Below are positions 1 to 12,500 of a stretch of DNA of 64,000 bases, in pieces. The DNA is taken from the NCBI RefSeq assembly GCF_015706575.1, contig NW_024037076.1, positions 4,870,777-4,934,776 of the forward strand, written 5' to 3'. Each line of letters begins with the position of its first letter. Position 1 is the stretch's first letter. This DNA comes from Patiria miniata. Its lineage: Eukaryota; Echinodermata; Asteroidea; Valvatida; Asterinidae. The position numbers and the translations under genes were made by a program. The notes under the pieces were generated by a model that saw only the letters and a list, made by a program, of their open reading frames with translations, ran no database searches and had not been told where the DNA came from.

Positions 1-491
1 ATTCGACTTGATGAAACTCCTACTTGGCAGTGGATGCTTAATCATTCGAAACAGCTACGTGTTTGTCCACAAACACGACACATGTCTAGTTCTATGCTGT
101 ATTTATTGTGGGTGTCTACCCTCTAAACAAAGATCTCTCATCTTGGTTACTTTTGTGCACAAACAGATTTGCCCTACAAGTAAGCCGGCTCCAAATGGGG
201 CAGGAACCAGTCCAGATCTACTCTCTCCAAACTGAAATATTATCCGGCATCTAATAATTAGTCAAGTAATAAGGCAATACGTAAACCTGGGCCAATATTT
301 TTGTTGATGTCTCATTCAAAAGTGAATACCTATACAAACATAGCAATTCAAAAACAAAATCTAATTCTCGGGATGAAAATGGAAAATAGCACAGACAGAA
401 CATCCTCCATGTGAGAAGAAAACCCATTTTTTTTTTCATCAGATTTTATAGACACATTGGCTTTTTAAATCACTGACTGACTAGTACCTAC

Positions 492-545
492 CTGTGGTCC
501 AATCACTCCGGCAGGGCCCGGTAGCCCTGGCTTGCCTTCAAAACC
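492..545 (-). CDS. COL5A1/COL11A1-like: Exon 29 (last in window): main triple helix, 18 residues
   Basis: 54 bp, phase 0. Encodes [18 protein letters not shown]; the recalled human counterpart is GFQGKTGPPGPPGVVGPQ. Acceptor tgcag; donor gtaggt. The gene continues to the left of the window. Confidence 0.96.
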
Positions 546-3500
546 CTGCAAAGTGAAAATCAAAATCTCATAACAATTGCCAAGAAAATAAAAGGTTCAG
601 GGCCATTCTTTGGTCACTGTGTGACATAAAATTGGGTTCCGGGCGCGGATCCAGAGGGGTGGGGGGATTTGGGGGTCAAAAAAAACCCCCAGCTGTCAAA
701 AAAAAAAATTTCCATAGAAATTAATGAACAAAAATGCTAACCTTGGAAAAAATACGTACATAGCCAGCTTGGTTAGGGGTGCATGTACATTATTCCGTGA
801 TACAGTGCATGTAGTGTAAATAATCGTCGGATCTAAACAGCGCCCCCATTGAAAGGATGGTACCAGAAACCTCCCCCCCCCCCCCCCCACCCACTTTTTG
901 ATTTTACGGAGGCTAAGTGTCTGGAGAAAAAAACTTGTCTACATTTCAGACTTAAAGAACTTAAGAAATTTACACCTTTACTTACTATCACCACTTTAGT
1001 GAACAATAAACATTTGTATTACATCACCTAAATAACTTCCCCCCCCCCCAAAAAAAAATTATTTAGGTTCAATTTCTGAAGAATCACCCTTCAACAGAAA
1101 ATATGAAGAGAATCTGGATGTTGATAAACTCTTGCAATACATACAAATGCATGCAGCAAACACATTATTGTCTGTTATTTTCTTTAGTCTGTTAGTGTAC
1201 ATGTACATCACATAAATTCAAATAGCAACACACGTCGGTGACATCCCCATATTTTGGGGGATCGTCACATCTCAAGTCACACAGCCGAAGTCAACAGTGG
1301 CGCACTCAGGATTTGGTTTTGGAGGTTTTTTTTGTGGGGGGGGGGGGGCAGACTATTTTGACGTTGGTGGCGCCACTTACACCCCCTATTATTCTACTCG
1401 AAAATAGGCCACATACATATCACCAAGGTCAAATCGTGGGAATAAAAAAAATTACCAAAAAAAATTAAAAATTACAACCTGGGAGGGGGGGGGGGGGCCC
1501 GGGGGCCCCCCGGGTGGGCCACTGAAAGTCAAGTCCTATCTTTATTGACTGGATATGTTAATAGAACATTTTGTTTGAATATGACTTCAGATGCTTGTGG
1601 GACTACTGTCTGTAGCCAAGTACCTTGGACGTAGTCGTAACGGGTATCACACTTATAATTGAGAACTTACTGCCTCTCCGCGTCCACCAGGGAAACCTGG
1701 GATGCCGTCCTGACCAATAGGGCCAGGGGGGCCTTTGGCGCCTGGGAACCCACGCATACCGTTGACACCTGCTGGACCCTGTGATAAAAATAGGCAAAAT
1801 AATGAAAATACAAACAAATATGCACTAGAAAGGAATACATATCCTATTGAAATTTCTCCTTGAAAAATTCTGATTCAGTTATAACAACGCATAAGTAATA
1901 TACTGTTGCTATCATTCATAAAATGCAAATCATACATAATTAATTCATTTTATATAATGCAGAATAAATCCCCTTCATCTCATTGGTGGGTTGTTAATCA
2001 GATGTTATTGAATTATTCGTCCCAAACCACTGCCCGGCCGCACCACCAAAAAAGAAGTTTTATTCCAAGGTAAATAGAAGTTCCATTATATGTTCATGCG
2101 TTTGGTGGCTCTAAACAATCAGGTGATGAGGATTTATTCAGGTGTTGTATAAAAACAAATAGTGAATGTTTCACATTCGTGCAATGGAAAGAATAGTTTC
2201 ATTCGGTGACAGATGGAATGTTCCAATCTACTCGGCTTTGCCTCGTGGAATGGAACATTCCATCTGTCACCTCATGATATTATTCTTACCATTGCACTCA
2301 TAAACATTCACTATTTGTATACTATCAACAGTTTATTGGTCATTCTATCAATTCCGGGTCAACTTCTTTCCTGTCCCTGTTACATCTGGCCTCTATGATT
2401 TTTTATAACACATCTCTTGCGTGTTCTTTATCCTGGTTGGCTGAAACGCGGTCACGTGTGATTCACTAATACAGGCTAGCGTATGAAACTTGCGTCAGTG
2501 TGAACTAGACCCGCGTAATTTCGACAGTATAGTGCCTGACTGGGCACTATACTCAACGATTTTTGACTGGTAAAAGCGCCTTCTGACAAAAGTCTCTAGG
2601 GAAACTAAAACCGTTCCTTTAATTGTTGAATTGATTATGAGTTAATTTTTGAATTAAAACAGTTAAATAATAAAACCCTGAAAGGTTTCTTTTCTTATAT
2701 TATATTTTGGACAGAGGTGAGTTCTATAACACATATGGACTGGCATAATTCATTTCTTATTTTAGAATTTCGACAGAGGTGATTTTGGACAGAGCCGACA
2801 TATGGCCTGTGAGTGACCAGAAGAGGGTTCTATTTCCCTCGGCGGAACACTCACAGTCCCTCGGGGCACATAGACGTGCACTAGTGACCTCATTGCCAGT
2901 CTATATGTGTATAATAGTACTTAAAAGAAGCACTCCTTACATGCAGTTGTCCTCAAGACCAAATATGCATGGCAAACTACCTACCCAACAAATAGAATAG
3001 TGTTGAAGTCATTCTTAATGACACTCAAATGGCAAATTTACTACACTCCAAGGTAACAGGGACAGGAAACATGTCACACTTTGGACTCTTAATTTATAGA
3101 ATTACCAGATGATAAAAATCACCGAGCCTTAGTTTTAATGGGAAGGCTACAAAGTCGGCATGAAGCCAAGTAGTCTAACCTGCATACCTTTATAAAACTT
3201 ATATATTGCAATCTTTTTACAGCCAAACCATTGTGGATGTTAATTTGCATATGCAAATAGAGGGAAAGACATTTAACCAATCAGAGACCTTGGTTTTTGA
3301 GATGGATGGTTTCAGGACTTACCCGATCACCAGGGAGACCATTGGGTCCTGGTGGGCCCTCTTCACCCTGTCCGAAAAAAAGAGTTAACACAAAAATATT
3401 GCAATAACAGAGATAATAAGAATGACTGATAAGGTTTTCAGGGGCTAGTTCTGAAACAACATCTTCTCAATTTTTTTTACAAACAAACTGAAGTGAATAA

Positions 3501-6500
3501 ACATCATGCAGCAGTCATGTGCTGATGTTGTCGAGTACAATATAATCTTGTTATTATTTGAAATTAAAACAACATCTGTTCTATGTATGAACCCTGCATC
3601 AGATACCCTTTAGGATTCAACAAATATTCTCTCAAATTTCACAATCACGAAACAAAATGGCGTATTAAATAAAGTTACTCAACTGGAAAATGACCTCGTG
3701 TCAGACACAACATCGTTTTTTGAGGTTATTTGATACTTTCTTTGTCTTTAGTTTATGAATTTATTGACTTCAATTCTCTAGATATCGAGCTTGTCCCTGG
3801 AATAATTATAAGATAACACAGGCTCGAGAAAGGCCCTTCGTATTTTGCAATGACTCAAGGTTGCAATGTTGCATCTATGACCCAAGTTTGGTTCCAATTG
3901 GACTTCACCTTTTCAAATGAGACCAATTTTACATTTTCAGCCTGTTGTACAAGTTGACCTTAGATGACCTTTGTCCTTGGTATGTGACCTTTGACATCAT
4001 TATTATATGATAGTTGCCATGTTGCATCTATAACCCAATTTTGGTTCCAATTGGACTTCAACTTTTTCAAATGAGACCAATTTTACATGTTAAGCCTATT
4101 TTACAACTTGACCTCAGATGACCTTAGACCTTGGTGTGTGACCTTTGACATCATTATCATATGACGGTTGCCCTGTTGCATCTATGACCCAAGTTTGGTT
4201 CCAATTGGACTTAAACTTTTGAATTTTACGAAACATTTACCAAAACACCACATACATACATACATTCTACATACGTACATGTACATGTATAGACATACAT
4301 GTAGTGATTGCATAGTCTCTTTCCTGAACAAAGTTAAGGCCAGACAAAAACCAGTGATGTAATTTAGAAAATACATCATACATATCAAATACTGTAGCCA
4401 TTTTGTCATCTAGCCTACGTCGTTTTACCTTTGGTCCTATCGGTCCTGAACTCCCTGAAACACCTCGTTCACCTCGCTGGCCTCGCGGCCCGCGATCGCC
4501 GACATTGCCCGGTATTCCCGACAGTCCCTAAAACAATAAAAGCACAACACAATGAATGAGCCAATCTGTCAAGTCCCCCCAATGGCGTTTTGACCGATAG
4601 CTTTTATTGTCAATGTCTGACAACAACTCTGACATGCATGCACTTGAGTATGAAAGGTGCAACTGAAACAGCAGTTTGGCGGAAGAGAGTTGCACGTGTT
4701 GTTGCCCATTTACGCATAACGGATCAGGAGCTGTCACTATGGGTGCATTCAATTAGCTCAACCGGGTCGACTCAGGTTAGCCCTGTACAGTTTGATTAGC
4801 TCGGACGTCATTCTCGGAGCTCATCTTGGTGAGCCACCACAGACCCTGCTCGTGGAGTGGAGTCAGTGGTGGAAATATGTCACATGCAAGTGTTGTTTAT
4901 TCCAAGAAACGGACAAATATGGAGGCTGAACAGCGAAAAAGGTAAAGTTGACCCACAAATTGGCTATATATGAGTTTGTACACTCTTAACATAAGGCTAC
5001 TCTCTTTGTGATGCAGATTTTTCCCTATTTATGATCCAATAAAGATGCCATGAAAGTTATTCTAATCAAATGTTTTAAGATTTCTTGCTCGCGTCACAAA
5101 ATACAACTCACCCTGGATCCTTTCTCTCCTCGTTTGCCGTTATTGCCAGTTTGGCCATTGTCTCCCTGAATGGAATAGAAGATATGCAGATGAAAACATT
5201 TCAATATCTCGTATAAAGCCTCTGCTTCAGGCAGTTGTTTGATCAGTACAGCTTCCAAAACGTAACTTATTTCTTTATGACAAGACCTGATTAACTACGC
5301 ATATGGGCTAGGTGTAATACTCCCTCCACTTTGCACTGGGAGGTAGTCTAATACACCAACACCTCAGGAACAGTAAGGCCGCATCTCGATAATGAATGGG
5401 CGTTGGTACCCCGTTCTTTCTGAAGGATCCTGCAGACTTTTGTAACAAAAGAGCTGAAACAGACTGTAATTAAATTACAGTCTGTTTCAGTGTTGTAGTC
5501 GAGTCAAGTAATTTCGCTTGTCTTTTCACAAGTCCAGTCACGAGTAAGGGGTGAACAATGACAAAGGACTGCTTTTGTAACAGTTCATTTGAATAACTAG
5601 TGACTTGCAGGGACTTGTGACTGACTTGTGATTGACTTGTGATGGACTTGTGATAGACTTGTGATGGACTTGTGATAGACTTGTGATGGACTTGTGATGC
5701 ACTTGTGATGGACTTGTGATAGACTTGTGATGGACTTGTGATGGACTTGGTATGGACTTGTGATGGACTTGTGATGGACTTGGGATGGACTTGTGATGGA
5801 CTTTGTGATGGACTTGTGATGGACGCTACGAAAACACTAATCTACTTCTCTTAATTCAAACCAGGTTGTATCTGAATGCTGTCATTACCTTATCGCCAGT
5901 TCTTCCAGGATATCCGGGCATACCAGGGGCCCCAAGCTGGCCCTGTGGGGGAAAAAATAACAACAAAATGACATCAGCCAAACTTTGATCTCTACTCTTC
6001 ATTAACAAAAGTTTAACAGGCCTCGATCATTTGAGTTTAGATTAGCGGCCCAGAATAATTTTGTGTACAAATAATTGTATACATTCCAATTCATATTATG
6101 GAAGTTGTGATCAATAAAAGAAAGCTTATATAAACCAAACAAGACAGAATAATAAAATGCAATTTGCATTACATCCTCAGGAGTAATATTCTAAAGAGTT
6201 ATAACAGGAGCTGATTGATACTCACTGGCATAAATGATAAGTTACCTTTCGTGCATTTTGTTCGTGTCCAATAATAGCACCACTCAAAATCCGAAGAAGA
6301 ACATTCAAAACCTAACATGTTGAAGTTTCATTACGATCTTTAATCTAAGTCAGTTTTTTGATAATTCTGTAGTTTACTTTTGGGAGAAATGCAAATGATC
6401 CAATATGCCTTTAATAATCAAAGTCACACCTTTTCTCCCGGTACACCTAATGGTCCCGGATCTCCTTGCACGCCCACCTCTCCCTGAAGGGACAAAGAAA

Positions 6501-9500
6501 AGAAAACTTTGATAAGCAATATGATATTTGTGGATTATTTCATTCGGTGAAGTCAAAACAATTGTGTTATTTACTGCTCATTTTTAACATTATCTCAGAA
6601 CGCTAAAGGGCCCATGCAATGTTATTTTTTTTTAATGCAATCCTTGGAAATGCACCTGCGTGTCCCATTTAACCTTATTTTCAACTTTCGTTTTACCATT
6701 TTCAACGATATTTTGGTGCTTTTTTATTTTACGCTAATGCTTATTGCCATATTCATGAGCAAAACTGTGATGTCATTTGGGCAGAAACCTCATATGTTAC
6801 ATCTATTTCAACACAAAAAGTTGCTAGAATTTTTGGTAAAGTTTCGTTTCTTTGGAGATTCGTTGCTGTGTCAGTACATGGCAGTAAGCAAAATGCAAAC
6901 CTTTCTCACAATTGTTTTCAATGAGCAAATAATGGGTTCACAATTTGAACGGAAAACCCATAAACTGAGCAGTGTCTTCCTGAAATGACATCACATCAAC
7001 AGCGCCATCCGTTACCAAGAAAAAATCGGACATTTTTTTATGTTTAATCTGGAAGTGCAATTTCAATAATATTTACCAAAAAAGGAAGTCAAATAATTTT
7101 CATACATTTCATCGGAGTAGAAAGTTGCACAAAATGTGTTCCAAAGAAAAAAAATCATCACATGAACCCTTTATTTATACAATAAAGCTATAACGATGAA
7201 ATAAATACTTTCCATTCATACTTTGTTTCTGTTTTTTATTTGTGGATAATTGGCCAATTTTTGCCAGCATCAGCAATATTTCCATGAGTAGATCAAACTC
7301 TTTGATCTACAAACACTGTAACACACCAGCAAAACGAGTTAACCATGGAAGACGTATATTCATAAATGGCTGAGTCAAGTATTTGGGGGCTGTGGCTATC
7401 AAGGGTCTAGTGGATGACTTTCTTGAGTATGTAGCCATACATGTAAGTGCTAAAGCACCAGTCACACATTTACGGTTTGGAGCTACGGATTTCCACGGTT
7501 TGAAATTTGTGAAAAACTGTGGGAGTACCGTATTCATCCGTAGTACATCCCTGGTTATCTGTCATCTTCCTTGGGTATTCGTGGTAAAACATCATGAAAA
7601 TCAATCCGCAGTGCAACCATGGGACATCCGTAGGACAACCGTACTGATTCGTAGTGTTATTGGTGGCTATTCCTACATATTCTTGGAGATTCGTAGCTCA
7701 TTCGTGGCAGAAATCTCTACGAATTCACTACGAATGTCCTACGGATATGCCCGGATGTTCTAGGGTTCTGCTAAGGTTGTATTCTTGACTATTCGTAGGA
7801 GAACCTTGGTCACCCTTGGCCCAATCGCAGACAATCATTATTCTTAGTAATACCATTGTTATTCTTCACCAATCCGTCCATATTCTTGAAAAAACGTGGT
7901 GCATTCGTAGAGAAACCGTAGTACAGTCTTGGCTATCTGTCCTAAAACCATAGTGCATTCTTAGAAACTCAATTTCTCCACGAATCTCGATGGTTCATCG
8001 CGATCCATTGACTTTTAGTAAACCATAGATATTGGTAGCTCCAAACCGTAATGTGTGACTGGGGCTTAATAAGTTTTAAAAATAAAGTAAAGTCTGTCAA
8101 TAGCCAATGTGGCTTATCAGGGTGCAACCCTGCAAAAAAAATCCAATAAACACTAATGCTAAATGCGCATACTGCAAAATTCTTTTAAAAATACTCAGAA
8201 CCCTCACAGGTATTCAAGCTGCACAGAAAAATGATGATCAATGTGTCATCTTTCATTTTCTTTTCATTTTTTGGTAGGTTGACCATTGACTTTTCGAGAT
8301 ATTCTCACCCAAAGAAGACGACCCCTATTTTCCCCAAAGCGGAAAAGTAGCCATCTTGAAAAACGATCCCTCCACAACATGGCAAAATAGCGCCACTTTC
8401 CAGCCCAATAGCATCCAAAATGCTCAGAATTGGAAACCCCAAGTCCGGGCCAGAGGTTCATTACCATATCTCGTCAATTCCCCAATTTTATGGCTCTCAA
8501 AACTCTCTAATATAGAATATTTTGAGGGTATAACTTTTATTCATGATCTCGGCGGACGGATTTTTGGCCTATTTACAGGCGTGCACCCATTAGGCCAGCG
8601 TTTATCTCCAGTTTCAGTAGCATGAAACGACTGAGGATATTTCTACTCCCCCTGAAGTTTTAACCATCAATGGTTCATAATGTGATTGATCCGAATGGTG
8701 CAAGGCTGAAGATTAACTTACCTTCGATCCCACAATTCCTTCTGGACCCCTAGGTCCCGGAGGTCCCTGTACGCCCTAAACGTAAAGAAAAATGGAAAAA
8801 TTTATCAGCAAATGAATTCAACTAACATAAATCAAACAAGCTCGAATGATCAGGGTGTGACACCATCGAACTGAAAGCAGCAGCACTGGAAAGACGGGCT
8901 GTGGTGGGAGCGGACCAGTGATCCCAGCTGTGCATAATTTGAGGAGGAGACCACGGACAAATGCCTATGTCTAACGAATGAATGAAGCTCGAAATGGTCT
9001 CGGAAGCTGCGGGCCAATGAGTTTTTGTTCGTCCATGTGTACCTTCTGCCTAGTCTGTATGAGGTAGATGGCGCTCTTGCATGCACATGATGGCCCTGGC
9101 ATTGAAATAAAGGATTTCCCATTTGTTGAACATCACAACGTAAACTTGATCTCGATAATGCAAGTCTGACACAGGGCCTCAAGCAGGAGCTGGCTATTGG
9201 TGAGTCATAGTCCACAGGTGCGCATTCCAACGTTTGTTACAAACAAACTAACTAACTCAATAACTAACATGAGTACTTGTAGAGCTGCTATCATCAGCTA
9301 AAAATTAAAGTTGCCCGATATTTCAGTCCTCGCAAGGACTTCTTCAGACGCAAATGACAGAGGAACAAGAAACAAACATGTAGGGGACACACAAGCATTC
9401 AGAGCTTGAAAGAGAAACACAAAAGAGGGATAAGGGGCAGGGGGAAGACCAGTGTAGGTGAAAATCAAAGGGGATAAGGGAACAAAGATGTGTGGTGGGA

Positions 9501-12500
9501 AAGGATCAAGAGGAGGTAGATGGAAGAGATGATGCAGAAGGAGGTGATGATGATGATCATCATCATCATTATCATTATCGTCATCATCAACTAATATGTT
9601 AAGCAGATATGGCGTCCTGCAGTTTGATATACAGTTCTGTCAAAATATAATTATATATTATTGTATATAATCAAATATCTTAATCAGTGGGTAAAAATAA
9701 CACAGAATATTGCCTTTAGAATCGCACTCCAGAGGCTTATATCTTTGGCACAATTAAGTGCATGTATCACCAGAAAGAGAACCCTCAAAATGAATACTGC
9801 TTCACATCAAACCAAGCAGTGTTGATCTAGGAGATGCACAGAGTCTATTCTAGCTGTGTTGTATAAAAATGGTATGGAGATAAGTCTTTGAGAATGATCC
9901 AGGTGATGTACCTGGTATTTGCTGCATATATCAATCCCACTTCTGACACCATGTTACCGGGTTTTTATCCAGGATTGAGGCCGAGACAGATGACACATAT
10001 CCTGACAGGATTCTCAGCAACTACTGTGTTGTATTTTAGAACAATCTATGACTGCATCAACGGCCTTACACATATCACAATCCGCACAGGAGGGCACTAT
10101 ACAGCTTTAGCGGTGTATGAGTGAGCCCAATGGGTAGAAGCCAATCACAGCGAAAATTAATCTCCATAGACTGTGTACAAACGTGGAACAAACCAGCGCG
10201 TACGCTTGGCAGATTGACCACGTCTGGGTTGCTGCATCACATAAAAATAACATGTTGTTGTTGTACGTTTTTACATCATGGTCCGGATTCGAGGGCGTGC
10301 GTTATATACTGTACGGACGTACGGCGCTATGCGTGGATTTACTATCATGACTATAGGCACAGACTGAGCCCAACCCAGACTTGAGCCAAGTCTAGCGGTA
10401 TATGAGCTCATGTACCCTGCAGAATTCATTTATAAAAGAACTTTTTGAAATGTGTAACATGAAGAGTCCTCAACCAATGATAATTCAAAGTCTTAATACT
10501 TGGCAAAAACATGCAGAATGTGCAGAATTGTATGCAAAGCACTTGATCATGCCAAATTTTATATTAGTTTTAAAAGGAACTGAACTTACCAGATCTCCCT
10601 TGAGACCTATGCTTCCTTTTAAGCCAGGCATGCCCTCCCTGCCCTGGGGAATAAGAAAAATGATAACTATAATGTATCGTCTCGCCGTGCAAAAACATTT
10701 CACGTTATTTTTCAAACCTTTCTCAACAGCAACACTTTAGTCATCTCCTTATTTTGTAAGATTAGTATTTAACTCTTTAAGCGCCAAAGTCGTACATGAA
10801 CGAGGTATATTTGTTAGTTCGAAATCGCCAACCTCATACATGTACGAGGTAATGTTCGTACTCAAAATCGCCAAACCTCGTACATGTACGAGGTAGAGTA
10901 AGCATGTTATCACAAGGGGGCGCTCTCGCTCTTTCTAATAATATCATTTTCATTCAGTTACGACCTGTATTTATTTGTTTCATTCGAGTTCTTGCGAGAG
11001 GGCGCAGCACTGACGCTCATATTTTCTGCAAAAATTGCGGAATTCCCCTGTGTGCAGGACAGTGTTTCAGGGTGTATCACTATGTATGTGACTACTATTG
11101 ACTTTCCAATATACCGAGGATGTACCAGAGAGCAACAACAACAAATTTAGTGAGTAAAACTTATGTCCTTTTTTTTTTACAGAATTTTGAACAGTTAACA
11201 AAAACGCTCGAAGTTGGGCACTTTAGGGTTAAACTTTTCAAATTTCGCGGGCACTGAAAGAGTTAAGCATAAAACACCACCACCATTGACTGAATAGAAC
11301 AAACCTGATGCAATTGATAACAAAAAATATAACCATTGGAGAACTATTCCATGTATCATAGTGCCAGTCACACCATGAAGTGACGCATCATATGCACAAG
11401 TCCATAGACGATATGTCACTTCGTGGTGCACCTGATGATAACTAACACAGTCAGTTATAAAGCCATAGTTTGTTTCATAAGTCATATACTTAACCACTGC
11501 AAAATGGTCATGAAAGAAGCAAGGCATTCTGGCAAAATGAGACAGAACTGGGCAGAGGTTGAAATGCGGGTCTGTGGGTATTAGGAAAGAGACTAAAATT
11601 CTCCTTACAATAAACTGTTTGTTGCACTTCAATTGGACATTCCGTTTGCATGTTATGGCTATTTAAAGTTTGCTTTTATGGTCATGTCAAAAAAGTAAAC
11701 ATACAAAGCAAAAGGCCTTTAACTTTTCAAATTGTTTAGTTGTGAAAATGAAAAAAAACCAAACATTTTTCCCCCTTTAAAACTCTTTTATTCCACAATG
11801 TTTATACTATTTCTTAAAAACATGTGTTGTAAACATGTTTTTTTGGTTAACTTGTTAATTTTATAGTATCATTTGTTTATTTATTCATTTTTTGCTGTTA
11901 TGGGCCTGTGTACATTGAATGGAATGGGTGCAATATAAATTAATAAATTATTATTATTATTATTGAAGATTACAAATATCAAAATATCTGAAAATCGACA
12001 AAAAAAATCACCTTTCATTTCTCATTTTGCCAGAACGCCTCACATAATGTCATTAACAAAATGTTAAGCATCGTCAAATGTTGCCCGACTAAAGCAATGC
12101 ATGTTTGGTAAAATCTGGTACATGTCAATTACGACACTGCATAACGTTTTGTGAAATCAGCTGCAAAAAGTCTCCCTTGATTTTGAGCAAGCATTCCCGT
12201 GGGAAACTTCACAACTTACCAGCCAGCCGACCCAAACAAGCTTGGGGGTTGAGTGGTAAGACATCTGCGCTAGTAAGCAGGAGGTCGTGGGTTCGAGTCC
12301 CACCCGAGTGATATTTTTTCACAGTCACTCAGGGGCAACTCTCAGTACTACATTGTTTACAAAATACGTTGGTGAAGGGCAAAACCCAATATTGAATGAA
12401 CTTACCGAAGATCCCTTTGAGCCGGGAACGCCTCTGAAACCATCAATACCTTTGATTCCCCTAGGACCTGCGAAACCTTGCAAACCTTGCGGTCCCATGG

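Noticed and set aside
5590..5823. CRISPR-like direct repeats
   Set aside because: Units are head-to-tail without spacers, in a eukaryotic intron; it is a minisatellite.
6614..6988. 124-codon plus-strand open frame
   Set aside because: Phe/Leu/Met-rich translation of AT-rich intron, no family motif and no codon bias like the collagen exons.
8850..9230. 126-codon minus-strand frame as a retroelement gene
   Set aside because: Cys/Ser/Arg-rich with no RT, endonuclease or GIY-YIG motif; the nearby hairpin alone does not prove a Penelope-like element.
11195..11632. 145-codon minus-strand open frame
   Set aside because: Overlaps the end of the piggyBac-like MITE and shows no recognisable domain.
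12240..12310. Functional tRNA-Thr gene
   Set aside because: T arm and B box are intact, but the D stem does not pair, the acceptor has a terminal mismatch and a diverged copy exists. It is better called a SINE head.
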